Of a stretch of DNA of 64,000 bases, positions 45,549-55,340 are shown piece after piece. Source of the stretch: Bacillus sp. Y1 (GTDB lineage: Bacteria > Bacillota > Bacilli > Bacillales > Cytobacillaceae); NCBI RefSeq assembly GCF_003586445.1, contig NZ_CP030028.1:4292501-4356500 (forward strand), given 5' to 3'. Positions within the stretch are counted from its first letter, which is position 1. The number at the start of each line of letters is the position of its first letter. Position numbers and translations under genes: made by a program. Below the pieces are notes generated by a model. That model ran no database searches. It was not told the DNA's origin and was given only the letters and a program-made list of their open reading frames with translations.

Positions 45549-46748
45549 TTATACCTTTTCAGGTGTGCCCAATTTCGGGTGCTTCGATGAGCGTTTCACC
45601 CATATCATTGTTGTCATTAATGTAAATAATAATAATATTAACCCTAATACAAATGGATAAATGATATTCACATCATATAGTAATCCAGCAAGTGTTGGTC
45701 CAAGAATATTCCCGATACTCATATACGCGTTGTTCATCCCCATTGCAAAACCTTGTTCACGACCAGCAAGCTTTGAGATCAGGGTGTTTAACACTGGACG
45801 TAGTATAGAAGTTGCTAAGAAGATAATTAAAGTAATACCAAAGAACAGCACATAGCTTGAAGCAAAGATTGATAGCAAAAATCCTACTGTAGCAACTCCT
45901 AAGAAGATATTTAGGACTTTTTCTTCCCCAAGGTTTACCACCAATCGATCAACAACAAACAATTGAACAATCGTACTGATGATTCCTGTCGCTGTAATCA
46001 TCAAAGCAATTTCCTGAGGAGTCGCACCGAACTCATTATCAACAAACAATCCTAGTACTGATTCATAGGACATTAATCCAAAGCTCATAACGAGGGTAAT
46101 CACTAAAGGAATAAAATAAGGCATCTTCACTGATCGACCAAGCTTTTTCACCATCGATTCATCATCATAATGAATTCCTTCTGCTTGTTCCTGTTGGCTT
46201 TCTTTAAGAACAATGATTGAAAATATGACTGCTACTAGCGAAACAATCGCTGATATTAAGAACGGTACTTTTAATCCGTATTCCGTTAAAAAGCCACCAA
46301 TCCCTGGTCCAATCACAATTCCAAGTGACATAGCAGCTGAGATCAAACTGTTTCCTTTGGCACGCTGCTCCATCGTTGTAATGTCTGCAACATACGCAAA
46401 TATGGCAGGTACAAGAAGGGCTGCTCCAATTCCACCGATTACCCGTGAAAAATATAACCACCAAATGGTATCAACTGCATAAAAAATAAACATCGATGCT
46501 GTTAATCCAACTAGTCCGTAAATAATCATTTTTCTTCGACCGTATTGATCCGTCCATTTTCCGGCAATCGGTGAGAAAATAAGCTGTGCTCCAGCAAAAA
46601 TCGCTATCATTAGACCGGCTGCTGTTCCTCCCTGTCCAATCGATTGCAAATATGCAGGCAAAATTGGGATAATAATACCGAAGCTCCCAATTGCTATAAA
46701 CATATTAATCATAAGTACAATTAACTTTTTCCTTTGTTCCGCGCTCAC
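45549..46748 (-). CDS. MFS drug exporter, NorA/Bmr/Blt-like
   Basis: A 399-residue, 12-helix DHA1-type exporter. Motif A GKWTDQYGRRKMIIYGL lies after helix 2 and motif C-like LGIVIGPGIGGFL in helix 5, the antiporter signature of multidrug exporters. Start is GTG 46748 just after GGAGGTG. Stand-alone gene without an adjacent regulator. Substrate unknown. Confidence 0.82.
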   Translation of the reverse strand: MSAEQRKKLIVLMINMFIAIGSFGIIIPILPAYLQSIGQGGTAAGLMIAIFAGAQLIFSPIAGKWTDQYGRRKMIIYGLVGLTASMFIFYAVDTIWWLYFSRVIGGIGAALLVPAIFAYVADITTMEQRAKGNSLISAAMSLGIVIGPGIGGFLTEYGLKVPFLISAIVSLVAVIFSIIVLKESQQEQAEGIHYDDESMVKKLGRSVKMPYFIPLVITLVMSFGLMSYESVLGLFVDNEFGATPQEIALMITATGIISTIVQLFVVDRLVVNLGEEKVLNIFLGVATVGFLLSIFASSYVLFFGITLIIFLATSILRPVLNTLISKLAGREQGFAMGMNNAYMSIGNILGPTLAGLLYDVNIIYPFVLGLILLLFTLMTTMIWVKRSSKHPKLGTPEKV

Positions 46749-46873
46749 GTGAGCACCTCCATCCCCCTGCGAGAAGTAGGTAAACCATTTATCTCTCGCC
46801 TCAAATCACCTAAGTATACCACCAAACATTCTTAAAAATGTACGATAAAAACCGACTTTACTAAAATTTAACC

Positions 46874-46912
46874 AAAAAAAACTGTAAACATTCGCTGTTT
46901 ACAGTTTTTTAT
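46874..46912 (-). terminator. Intrinsic terminator after nagP
   Basis: AAAAACTGTAAAC at 46877-46889 pairs with GTTTACAGTTTTT at 46897-46909. Confidence 0.9.
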
Positions 46913-46930
46913 GTCAATATTCATTTATAT

Positions 46931-48379
46931 TTACTTGTTCTTACGAATTTTATCAACCTCATCGGCAACGAACTGCACTTGGGTTCCGACGATGACTTGA
47001 ATACTGTTTTGCCCGACAATATTGATCCCTGGAATGCCTGTTGATTTAATTTTCGCTTGGTCAACAGCTCCCATATCTTTAACCTCTACGCGAAGACGAG
47101 TGACGCAATTGTCTACTGAAGTGACATTGGCATCTCCACCTAAGCCTTCATAAATGACAGCTGCCATTTGTGCGAACTTGTCATGACCAGTCGAAACAGC
47201 TTCTCCTGTTTCCTCTGTTTCTTCTTCACGACCAGGAGTCATTAAATTGAACTTTGTGATTAAGAAACGGAATAAGAAATAATAAATAGCAGCAAATACT
47301 AAGCCTTGCACAAGAAGCATATACGGTTGGTTAGCGAGTGGCAATCTTGAGCTTAATACAAAGTCAACGAAACCAGCACTAAAGCCAAATCCTGCTGTCC
47401 AGTGGAAAAGAGATGCCACAGCTAGAGAAATTCCTGTTAACACCGCGTGAACCACATATAACATTGGTGCAACGAACATAAATGCGAATTCTAACGGTTC
47501 TGTTACTCCAGTAAAGAATGAAGCAAATCCTGCTGCAAGCATTAAGGAAGCTACTTGCTTTTTACGAGCGGTTTTCGCTGTATGGTACATCGCAAGTGCC
47601 GCTGCCGGTAAACCAAACATCATGACAGGGAAGAAACCAGCTTGGTACATACCTGTTGTTCCTTTTGTTCCATTTCCAGACCAGAAGTTACCGATATCGT
47701 TAATGCCAGCCACATCAAACCAGAATACAGAGTTAAGCGCGTGGTGTAACCCCGTAGGAATTAATAATCGGTTAAAGAAGCCATACAATCCTGCTCCAAT
47801 AAAATCAAGCTTACTGAACGCTGTACCAAATGAAACCAATCCAGTGAAAATAACTGGCCATGCAAAGAAAAGAACTAATGATACCACTAACATAGACACA
47901 GCAGTCATAATAGGTACGAGACGTTTTCCACTAAAGAAGGCAAGGGCATCTGGCAGCTTTACATGACTAAAACGATTGTAGGCAAACGCTGCTACTAACC
48001 CTGATAAAATACCAATAAATTGATTTCCGATTTTTCCAAACGCAGCATTTACCTCAGCTGGATCAATCCCTTGAAGCATGGCCACAGCGTTCGTTGAAAG
48101 TAATGTCGTAACAACCAAATACGCAACGAGACCACTTAGGGCTGCAGATCCATCTTTATCCTTAGACATTCCTAGGGCAACCCCAACCGCAAAGAGAATG
48201 GCCATATTATCAATGATGGATCCTCCTGCTTTAATCAGAAACGCTGCGACTGGACTACCTGCACCCCAGCCAGATGGGTCTATCCAATAACCAATCCCCA
48301 TCAGAATAGCTGCTGCTGGTAAAACGGCCACAGGAAGCATAAGTGAACGACCAATTTTTTGTAAATACTTCATCACCAT
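46931..48379 (-). CDS. nagP: N-acetylglucosamine PTS transporter, EIICB
   Basis: A 482-residue phosphotransferase permease that imports and phosphorylates GlcNAc. The EIIC domain (1-365) starts YLQKIGRSLMLPVAVLPAAA and has TGVTEPLEFAFMF. The C-terminal EIIB domain (about 400-482) carries the phospho-cysteine in NCVTRLRVEV. A linker rich in Glu/Thr joins them. It lacks its own EIIA and would use EIIA-Glc. Last gene of the nag operon; GGAGGG is 7 nt before ATG 48379. Confidence 0.93.
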   Translation of the reverse strand: MVMKYLQKIGRSLMLPVAVLPAAAILMGIGYWIDPSGWGAGSPVAAFLIKAGGSIIDNMAILFAVGVALGMSKDKDGSAALSGLVAYLVVTTLLSTNAVAMLQGIDPAEVNAAFGKIGNQFIGILSGLVAAFAYNRFSHVKLPDALAFFSGKRLVPIMTAVSMLVVSLVLFFAWPVIFTGLVSFGTAFSKLDFIGAGLYGFFNRLLIPTGLHHALNSVFWFDVAGINDIGNFWSGNGTKGTTGMYQAGFFPVMMFGLPAAALAMYHTAKTARKKQVASLMLAAGFASFFTGVTEPLEFAFMFVAPMLYVVHAVLTGISLAVASLFHWTAGFGFSAGFVDFVLSSRLPLANQPYMLLVQGLVFAAIYYFLFRFLITKFNLMTPGREEETEETGEAVSTGHDKFAQMAAVIYEGLGGDANVTSVDNCVTRLRVEVKDMGAVDQAKIKSTGIPGINIVGQNSIQVIVGTQVQFVADEVDKIRKNK

Positions 48380-48411
48380 TTTGTTTCCCTCCTCTTTCTC
48401 CTCAATAAAAG

Positions 48412-49161
48412 TTATTTATATAAATTTGTTACTAACATAGGGATTCTTTCTTTGTAGCGATCAATTAATTGTTGATTATGCGAACCAGCATCGTTGGCAT
48501 TATTGCTTAAAAACACTGGGGGCTCTTTTCCCTCTTCAAGCATCATCTGAACGGTTTCAGCCATGATCGCATTCACGATCGTCATACCAATAATAGAAGA
48601 ACCGGAGCTAAACCCACTTGCACTCTTAGGATGATGCAAAAGGGTGTCACCTATCTCAATGTGATTATCAATGGTCAAATCAGCGATCTCAAACAAGTAC
48701 TTTCCACTTTCATGCCTAGAAGCTTGTGTGGCTGCATAACGAGGGGAAGTAATCGCAATGACATACGCACCCCTCTCCCTCGCAATTTCAGCCACTTCAA
48801 TCGGAACGGGATTTCTTCCAGAAGTAGAAGCCACGATAATGATATCACCTGCTAAAATATTGCTAGAAGATAGATGCTCTTTTGCTAGACCACTCTTTTT
48901 TTCTAGATTGGATGATTCAACTGCTCCTTTGTGCAGCATCAAATCTTCTATGAGAATCGGGCTAATCGGAGCGAGTCCACCTGCGCGGTAAAAGAGTTCT
49001 TCTGCGAGCATATGGGAGTGTCCAGAGCCAAACACATGGATGATGCCATCATTTTGAATACATCGAGCAATCTCATGAGCCGCTTCTCTCATTTTCCCCT
49101 GTTCCTCATTTTCAACCTCATCGAGTAAGTCTCTCAGTTTTTGAAAATACTCTTTCATCAT
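48412..49161 (-). CDS. SIS-domain protein, UPF0309 type (putative sugar phosphate isomerase)
   Basis: A 249-residue SIS (sugar isomerase) fold protein. Sugar-phosphate-binding motifs are HVFGSGHSHMLAEEL near residue 43 and IIVASTSGRNPVPIEVA near residue 109. A conserved HLLHHPKSASGFSSGSSI-like stretch (TLLHHPKSASGFSSGSS) is typical of UPF0309. Activity uncharacterised. Its place between nagR and nagP suggests a role with amino-sugar phosphates, perhaps MurNAc- or GlcNAc-derived. GGAGGTG precedes ATG 49161. Confidence 0.8.
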   Translation of the reverse strand: MMKEYFQKLRDLLDEVENEEQGKMREAAHEIARCIQNDGIIHVFGSGHSHMLAEELFYRAGGLAPISPILIEDLMLHKGAVESSNLEKKSGLAKEHLSSSNILAGDIIIVASTSGRNPVPIEVAEIARERGAYVIAITSPRYAATQASRHESGKYLFEIADLTIDNHIEIGDTLLHHPKSASGFSSGSSIIGMTIVNAIMAETVQMMLEEGKEPPVFLSNNANDAGSHNQQLIDRYKERIPMLVTNLYK

Positions 49162-49179
49162 GTTCTCCCACCTCCCCTT

Positions 49180-49902
49180 TTATCTCTTCATGTCGATCAT
49201 AAACTTGTAGCGATCTGCCCGGTAAGAGGACTTCACCACTTCAATGGGGGTTTCATCTTCAAGATATGTGTTTCTCTGAATCAGCATGATTGGTGCACCC
49301 TCTTTAATGCTTAAATACTCTGATTCAATTTGATTCGCCACCGAAGATTCAATAATTTGTCTTGCATGATCAATTTTAAAGCCTAACGTACCCTCGATAT
49401 ACTCATACAACGAACGATTCACAATCTCTTTTGTCAGGCCCTTTACCTTGTCTGCGGATATATAGGTAGTTTCAAGTGCCATTGGCACCTGGTCAGCCAG
49501 ACGGATTCGTTTGATTTCGTACACAGGACTACTTTCCTCAATTGAAAGATATTTTGCGATACGAACAGGTGCTGGAATGACTTCGAAGTTTATCAGCTGA
49601 CTACCCGGTTCCAAGCCCCTGGCTCTCATATCTTCAGTAAAGCTTGTTAGCCCTTGCAATCCTTGCTCTACCTTTCTTTCTGCTACAAAGGTACCCTTCC
49701 CTTGGAGTCGATATAAGTACCCGTCATTTACTAACTTCGTGAATGCTTGGCGAACCGTCATTCGACTAATTTGGTAGGTTTCCGCATATTCCCGCTCCGG
49801 TGGTAGGGCATCTCCAGGCTTCAAATCCCCTTTTTCAATTTGGTCCTTTATCAGCTCCTCCAGCTGATAATAGATAGGAATAGGCGAGTTTTTATTAATC
49901 AT
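49180..49902 (-). CDS. nagR: GntR/HutC-family repressor of GlcNAc use
   Basis: A 240-residue regulator close to B. subtilis NagR (YvoA). Winged helix PPEREYAETYQISRMTVRQAF and wing YRLQGKGTFVAE; UTRA domain with YEIKRIRLADQVPMALETTY, which binds GlcN-6-P or GlcNAc-6-P. It overlaps nagB by 8 nt. A NagR-type operator lies in front of nagA. Confidence 0.93.
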   Translation of the reverse strand: MINKNSPIPIYYQLEELIKDQIEKGDLKPGDALPPEREYAETYQISRMTVRQAFTKLVNDGYLYRLQGKGTFVAERKVEQGLQGLTSFTEDMRARGLEPGSQLINFEVIPAPVRIAKYLSIEESSPVYEIKRIRLADQVPMALETTYISADKVKGLTKEIVNRSLYEYIEGTLGFKIDHARQIIESSVANQIESEYLSIKEGAPIMLIQRNTYLEDETPIEVVKSSYRADRYKFMIDMKR

Positions 49903-50644
49903 ACGTAACTTCCTTTTTCTTTAAATTTCCAATCGCAGCTTCATCTGCAATTATAGTGACAGAAGGATGTTGCTTTAAGATAGACGCAGGAAACTGCTCG
50001 GTCACATCTCCCGATAATAGTTTGGCTAACGCATCATGCTTATGCTCACCTGATATTAGTAAGAGAATTTCCTTGCTCTTCATAATCGAAGCAATCCCCA
50101 TGGTGACGGCCTTTTTCGGCACGTCCTCCATTTTCTCAAAATAGATGGAGTTTGCTTCTCTAGTTGACTCGGCTAATTCCACCACATGTGTATACGATTC
50201 AAAAGAAGCACCCGGTTCATTAAAACCAATATGACCGTTAGACCCGATTCCCAATAACTGAAGATCGATTCCGCCTTTTGCTATAATTTGCTCATCGTAA
50301 TTTTGACACTCTTGCTCAAGATCTACCGCTGTTCCGTTTGGCACAAAGGTATTTTCCAGATCAATATCAATATGATTAAAAAAATGATCATTCATATAGT
50401 AACGGTAGCTATTCGGATTCTGTCCTGTTAACCCAATATATTCGTCCAAGTTAAAGCTCACAACTTGTTTGTAAGATGTTTTTCCATGCTTATAATCCTC
50501 AATCAGCTTTTCATACGTCCCTAGTGGTGTTCCCCCAGTTGCTAATCCAAGCGTAATGTTTGGATTAGCTCGGACCTTATCACTGATATAACTTGCTGCC
50601 AGTTCACACATATGCTCATAGTTTTTCACTTCAATTAGTTTCAT
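49895..50644 (-). CDS. nagB: Glucosamine-6-phosphate deaminase
   Basis: Converts glucosamine-6-phosphate to fructose-6-phosphate and ammonia. The 249-residue protein has LATGGTPLGTYE, the catalytic Asp in FNLDEYIGL and the His in GIGSNGHIGFNEPG. Short form without the E. coli C-terminal extension. ATG 50644 (AAAGGA 7 nt upstream) is preferred over ATG 50647, which abuts the nagA stop. Confidence 0.95.
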   Translation of the reverse strand: MKLIEVKNYEHMCELAASYISDKVRANPNITLGLATGGTPLGTYEKLIEDYKHGKTSYKQVVSFNLDEYIGLTGQNPNSYRYYMNDHFFNHIDIDLENTFVPNGTAVDLEQECQNYDEQIIAKGGIDLQLLGIGSNGHIGFNEPGASFESYTHVVELAESTREANSIYFEKMEDVPKKAVTMGIASIMKSKEILLLISGEHKHDALAKLLSGDVTEQFPASILKQHPSVTIIADEAAIGNLKKKEVTYD

Positions 50645-50647
50645 CAT

Positions 50648-51838
50648 CTATTCCTTTCTCTGAAATGCAATCGATCCACGACAAACCGTCAATTCCACTT
50701 CCTGGTCTTCATCTAAAATAACAAAGTCAGCATCCTTTCCAACGGTAATGCTTCCTTTTCTGTCGTATACGTTTAATTGCTTTGCAGGGTTAATCGATGC
50801 CATATGCACAACATCCTCAAGCGTACAATTCGTGTATGTGATCATATTTTTCACAGCACGTTTCGTTTCTAATATACTACCTGCAAGTGTTCCATCTGAA
50901 AGCGTCGCCATTTCATTGTTCACATACACATCTTGACCACCAAGTTCATACACTCCATTTTTCAGGCATTTTGCTCTCATGGAGTCTGTGATTAAGATCA
51001 GACCATGCTTCTTCTTTTGCTGAAAAGCAAATCGGACCATTTCTGGATGAACGTGAATACCATCCACTATCAACTCGGCCTTTAACTCTTCTAATAAAAG
51101 CGCTGCTCCAGCCACACCTGGCTCCCGATGGTGCAACCCTCTCATTTGATTAAAAAGATGGGTAACATGAGTGGAACCTACTTCTACTGCTTGCTTTACT
51201 TCTTCAAAGGTTGCATCTGAATGACCAATGGAGGCAATAATATGGTGGTCACTTAAATATTTGATAAGCTCCAATCCACCAGGAAGCTCGGAAGCAAGTG
51301 TAACAAGTTTTATCGTATCTTTTGAAAGGGCTTGCCATTTTTTAAACAGCTCGGTATTTGGATGCAGCATATGTTCCACTGGCTGCGCTCCAGCTTTGTC
51401 AGGATTCACAAATGGACCTTCGAGATGGATACCTAGAATTTCTGCTTGGGTCGTTGCTTGATTGTTTCTGATATATTCGCCAGCGGCTTCTAAGGCACTT
51501 TCAATTTTTTCATGAGACTGTGTCATGGTTGTGGCGAGGAAGCTTGTTGTTCCTTCACGTGGAAGAGAAGTTGCCATCGTATATAAGGCATCCTCAGTAG
51601 CATCCATGACATCTGCACCATTGGCTCCGTGAATATGCACATCGATAAAGCCAGGGAGAAGATTAAAATGAGGAGGAAGTTCAATAACTTCGAATCCACT
51701 TTCGTCAGGTAGCATCTCGAGTGATCCTACTTCTACTATTTTTTGATTACTAGTCTTAATATAACCGCTTTCAATAATTCCCTGTTCTGAAAACACTCTC
51801 ATCCCTTTTAATAAAAGGGGTGAATGAGAAGAATTCAT
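50648..51838 (-). CDS. nagA: N-acetylglucosamine-6-phosphate deacetylase
   Basis: Removes acetate from GlcNAc-6-P. The 396-residue amidohydrolase has LLPGFIDVHIHGANGADVMD, HLEGPFVNPDKAGAQ, SIGHSDATFEEV and the catalytic Asp in LITDSMRAKC. The frame extends 15 codons further up, but AAGG is spaced 8 nt from ATG 51838 and the extension is basic and unconserved-looking. First gene of the nag operon. Confidence 0.95.
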   Translation of the reverse strand: MNSSHSPLLLKGMRVFSEQGIIESGYIKTSNQKIVEVGSLEMLPDESGFEVIELPPHFNLLPGFIDVHIHGANGADVMDATEDALYTMATSLPREGTTSFLATTMTQSHEKIESALEAAGEYIRNNQATTQAEILGIHLEGPFVNPDKAGAQPVEHMLHPNTELFKKWQALSKDTIKLVTLASELPGGLELIKYLSDHHIIASIGHSDATFEEVKQAVEVGSTHVTHLFNQMRGLHHREPGVAGAALLLEELKAELIVDGIHVHPEMVRFAFQQKKKHGLILITDSMRAKCLKNGVYELGGQDVYVNNEMATLSDGTLAGSILETKRAVKNMITYTNCTLEDVVHMASINPAKQLNVYDRKGSITVGKDADFVILDEDQEVELTVCRGSIAFQRKE

Positions 51839-51899
51839 CCTCTCTACCTTCTTTCTTATAGACCTTTTTTGCATGTTCATCATATCACTCTATACATAT

Positions 51900-51915
51900 A
51901 GTTGTCTAGACCAAT
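51900..51915 (-). promoter_or_regulatory. NagR operator (dre site)
   Basis: AGTTGTCTAGACCAAT (minus strand ATTGGTCTAGACAACT) is a near-palindrome like the dre sites bound by NagR in Bacillus. It lies about 62 nt upstream of nagA. Confidence 0.75.
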
Positions 51916-51967
51916 TTTTATGACAAAATTTCAAAAGAAAAAGAGAATAACGATAAGTTACCCTCTC

Positions 51968-52702
51968 TTAAAGAAAATTCTCCATTTTTTGTTGAATCGG
52001 TTTTATATAATTTTTTGAGATTTGTGCAGCATGTTCGTAATTGTCAAAAGAAACCAGATAGCTTTGTCCTGAGGGTCTAATCTTATACACCATGGAAAGA
52101 TTAATAATAAAGGAACGATGAGACTGAAAAAATCGATCATCTAAATAGCTCTGTAAATCTTCCAAAGTATCATTGGTCGAGATCTGCTCATTTATCAAAT
52201 GAATAACCGTTTTTCTATCCTGTTTTTCAATAAAAATAATTTCCTCTAGAGGAACAAAATATTGTGATCCACTACTCTTTATTGGTATCCTTTTTGAACG
52301 TGCGAACTGATTTTGTGTTGTTTGATTAGACAAAGTTCTATGTGCTGTTTCTAATACATCATATAGACGTTCCTTTTTTATCGGCTTTACGATATAATCC
52401 ATTGCTTTAAGTCCAAATGCCTCTAAAGCAAAATGATCATAAGCAGTTGTAAAGACAAATTTTAAATCTGGCTTTACTTTTATAATCTCAGTTACAGCTT
52501 CAATTCCAGACTTCTTCGGCATATCAATATCAAGAAAGATTAAGTCTGTTTGGACAGTAAACACCTTCTCAATAAAGTCCTCTCCATCTACTGCTTCTTC
52601 AACTACTTCAAAGGAGGAGTGAACAAGTGGAATTAGTTTTCTCATTAGTTTTCGAAATTCCGGCTTATCCTCTGCGATTAACACGCGATGCTTGTTACTC
52701 AT
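51968..52702 (-). CDS. LytTR-family response regulator
   Basis: A 244-residue response regulator. Receiver domain 1-125 with phospho-acceptor D58 in LIFLDIDMP; acidic pocket IAEDKPE; KPIKKE lysine. LytTR DNA-binding domain about 140-240 (FVPLEEIIFIEKQDRKTVIH, FFQSHRSFIINL). ATG 52702 has GGAGGGG upstream. It lies downstream of the histidine kinase but after a terminator. A weak hairpin at about 51940-51968 may end it. Confidence 0.9.
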   Translation of the reverse strand: MSNKHRVLIAEDKPEFRKLMRKLIPLVHSSFEVVEEAVDGEDFIEKVFTVQTDLIFLDIDMPKKSGIEAVTEIIKVKPDLKFVFTTAYDHFALEAFGLKAMDYIVKPIKKERLYDVLETAHRTLSNQTTQNQFARSKRIPIKSSGSQYFVPLEEIIFIEKQDRKTVIHLINEQISTNDTLEDLQSYLDDRFFQSHRSFIINLSMVYKIRPSGQSYLVSFDNYEHAAQISKNYIKPIQQKMENFL

Positions 52703-52759
52703 ATCATTCCCCTCCTATACCATAATCACTTTCTCTATTATAATACTTTTTTCCAAAAG

Positions 52760-52792
52760 GAAAAACAGCGTATTACTCCTACGCTGTTTCCC
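52760..52792 (-). terminator. Intrinsic terminator after the histidine kinase
   Basis: AAACAGCGT at 52763-52771 pairs with ACGCTGTTT at 52781-52789, with a T run on the minus strand. Confidence 0.85.
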
Positions 52793-52808
52793 ACTACATA
52801 GTAGATCT

Positions 52809-55340
52809 TTATTTGCTCTCAATAGAATCTTCAAATAAAGGTAATTCTATCGAGAAGGAACTTCCCTCTCCTTCTACACTACTAACTTCAATTGCGCCTT
52901 TCATAAGGTCAATTAGCTGCTTACATACCGTTAAACCGATACCTGTTCCCTCAATGTTGATATTGGTTGGTACCCGATAAAAAGGTTCGAATATCGTTTC
53001 TAACATGGATTCACTGATGCCAACCCCTGTATCTGTTATCGTGATACGAACCTTATCTACCACTTGAGCACATTGTATACTAATTTTCCCTTCATCTTTA
53101 TTGTATTTTACTGCATTATATAACAGATTTAGCAACACCTGTTTGAGGCGTGTACGATCAGCAAGGATGAGTGTTTCTTTTGAAATATCATACCTACTTT
53201 CAATAGAAATACGTCGAGCGGTAGCTAAGGGTGATGATAAGCTTATTACCTCTCTTAAAATAGCCTCTACTCGAATCGGCTCTATTTGAACTGAGTAGCT
53301 ACCTGATTCTATTTGCGATAAATCAAGCACATCATTGATAAGTGTTAGTAGATGTTCTCCTGCCTTAATAATCTCTTCCACACTCTCTCTTTGTGATTCA
53401 GTAAGTGGCTCTGATTCATCAATTTCAAGTAATTGACTAAATCCTAGAATAGCATTCATAGGTGTACGTAATTCGTGACTCATACTTGATAAAAATTCTG
53501 ATTTAGCCTTGCTTGCTTTTTCCGCTTCTTCCTTTGCCTGAATTAAGCTTTTCTCCATTTCCTTCCTAACATTAATATCTCTTGCTGTGAATGAAACGGT
53601 ACCCTGGAATTCGCCATTTTCTAAAATGGGCGAAAATCTTCCTTGAAACCATCTTCCTTTTCCGTCTATGATAAGTTCGTATTCAAACGTAATTGGCTTT
53701 TCTTCCTTTGTTACTTTTAAAAGTGCTGCTTGTAACTGTATTGAATATTTTTCCTCCATAAGTTCAGAGACATTTTTTCCTACTATATCTTTGCTTGGAA
53801 ATAATAAATTATTTTTCTCATCATTCGTCCAGATGTTTAGGACTTTTCCATTTAAATCAAACTTAAGAATCACATCATCAATGGAGTATACAAGTGCTCT
53901 TAAATCAGCTTCGCGCTGCTTTAACTCCTCTTGTGTAACTCTTAGTCGCCTTGTTGTGTCTCCGAATTTCGCTCCCATTTTTGATAGTTCATTGGCTGTT
54001 TCCTCTAATTCAAGGACTGAGAACTCTGGAGCCTTCTGATAATAATTACCTCCACCAATCTCTTTAACCATCTTATTCATTCGAAACAAGGGCTTTGAAA
54101 TATTTAAACTCATTCTTCTCGAGTTTTTATATAACACAGCAAAGAAAAGCATATAAAAGAGGATAAGCCCCGCGATCATATATGCACCTATTTTTACAAG
54201 TTGCTTATTCATTGCGTTTACATTTTCAAAGATATGGTCCTCTTGAACAACTACAAAGAGTTTCCAACCTGTTTCAGGAATCGTAGACCAAGAAACCAAT
54301 TGATTTGTATTATTTAAATGAATCAGTTCCAGTCCATTTTCTGCTTCTTGCACACACTTACTTAATTTCTTCAATTCATCACGTTTGTGTATATTATATT
54401 TTTCGGGCTTAAACGTATCCTCATAAATAGCCGTTGAATAAGAATGTTCTTTTAACTCATTTAGTCCCCATGTTTCCTCCCCTTGTTCGGGTAGTGCAAG
54501 GATCGTCCCATCTTCCCCAACCAGTACTCCATAGCCATTCCAAGGAATGTCTAGATCTAGTACTTCTGTTACGATTGTATCAATCGTCATATCAATTCCT
54601 ACCACGCCTTCAAGGAAATCCCCCTTATAAACAGGGGCAATTGCCGATGCCATCCATCCATGACCAGCGGGATCTAAATAGGCATCTGTCCAAACAACTT
54701 TTCTATCAGGATTATGCTCTTCGTCTGCTTCGTAATAAAAGTTGTAGGTTGGAATATTCATATGCGGCGCATATTGCTCCAACACATCAAAATACGGGTA
54801 GATGATATTTAGTGAATCGAAAGTATTAAAATAGAGCGATGCAGCTAAAGGTTCAGACTCTTTGATATGTCTCATTAAATATTGAGTTGCTAAAAGCTGA
54901 TTCACCTTTTTCCGTTCCTTTTCTCCCACTGGTTTATATCCACTATAAAAGATGGCTGCTCCGTCGTCATTTCGATTTTTCGTTGAGTAATAAACACCAT
55001 CTTTAGAGTAAGCCAAACGGCTGATATCCTCATCATCTAATGTATGATCCGTTTCTAATGCAAGGCTCACTTCTTTCTGATAGAGGGCCGTTGCATTAGA
55101 AATACTTAAAATTTTATTATGAATGATTTGCCCTTGTTGTAGTGAGAACTGTGAGAGTTCCTCCTCAACTTCCGTTTTTAAAAGATTAGTCATCTCCCTT
55201 TTCGACCAATCATTTGATAAAAAATAAATTCCTATAAACGCTAACTCTACAACCACTAAAGGGATTAATGCCGTTTTTAAAAAGGCTTTCCAAATCCATT
55301 TCATTAACGGTTGTTTTTGCACCTGCTTTTTATCACTCAC
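52809..55340 (-). CDS. Membrane sensor histidine kinase (extracellular sensor - PAS - HisKA - HATPase)
   Basis: An 843-residue kinase. Helix 1 at about 15-40; a large extracellular sensor of the double-CACHE type (about 45-370; GMASAIAPVYKGDFLEGVVGIDMTID is the typical CACHE end); helix 2 at about 380-402; HAMP-like linker; PAS domain about 475-600 (YSIDDVILKFDLNGKVLNIW). H622 in SSMSHELRTPMNAILGF is the phospho site; N box LLNLLYNAVKYN, DTGVGI and GTGIGL. Start GTG 55340, 8 nt after GGTGG, overlapping the end of the HD-GYP gene. The preceding TTG/GTG codons lie inside that gene. Confidence 0.9.
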   Translation of the reverse strand: MSDKKQVQKQPLMKWIWKAFLKTALIPLVVVELAFIGIYFLSNDWSKREMTNLLKTEVEEELSQFSLQQGQIIHNKILSISNATALYQKEVSLALETDHTLDDEDISRLAYSKDGVYYSTKNRNDDGAAIFYSGYKPVGEKERKKVNQLLATQYLMRHIKESEPLAASLYFNTFDSLNIIYPYFDVLEQYAPHMNIPTYNFYYEADEEHNPDRKVVWTDAYLDPAGHGWMASAIAPVYKGDFLEGVVGIDMTIDTIVTEVLDLDIPWNGYGVLVGEDGTILALPEQGEETWGLNELKEHSYSTAIYEDTFKPEKYNIHKRDELKKLSKCVQEAENGLELIHLNNTNQLVSWSTIPETGWKLFVVVQEDHIFENVNAMNKQLVKIGAYMIAGLILFYMLFFAVLYKNSRRMSLNISKPLFRMNKMVKEIGGGNYYQKAPEFSVLELEETANELSKMGAKFGDTTRRLRVTQEELKQREADLRALVYSIDDVILKFDLNGKVLNIWTNDEKNNLLFPSKDIVGKNVSELMEEKYSIQLQAALLKVTKEEKPITFEYELIIDGKGRWFQGRFSPILENGEFQGTVSFTARDINVRKEMEKSLIQAKEEAEKASKAKSEFLSSMSHELRTPMNAILGFSQLLEIDESEPLTESQRESVEEIIKAGEHLLTLINDVLDLSQIESGSYSVQIEPIRVEAILREVISLSSPLATARRISIESRYDISKETLILADRTRLKQVLLNLLYNAVKYNKDEGKISIQCAQVVDKVRITITDTGVGISESMLETIFEPFYRVPTNINIEGTGIGLTVCKQLIDLMKGAIEVSSVEGEGSSFSIELPLFEDSIESK

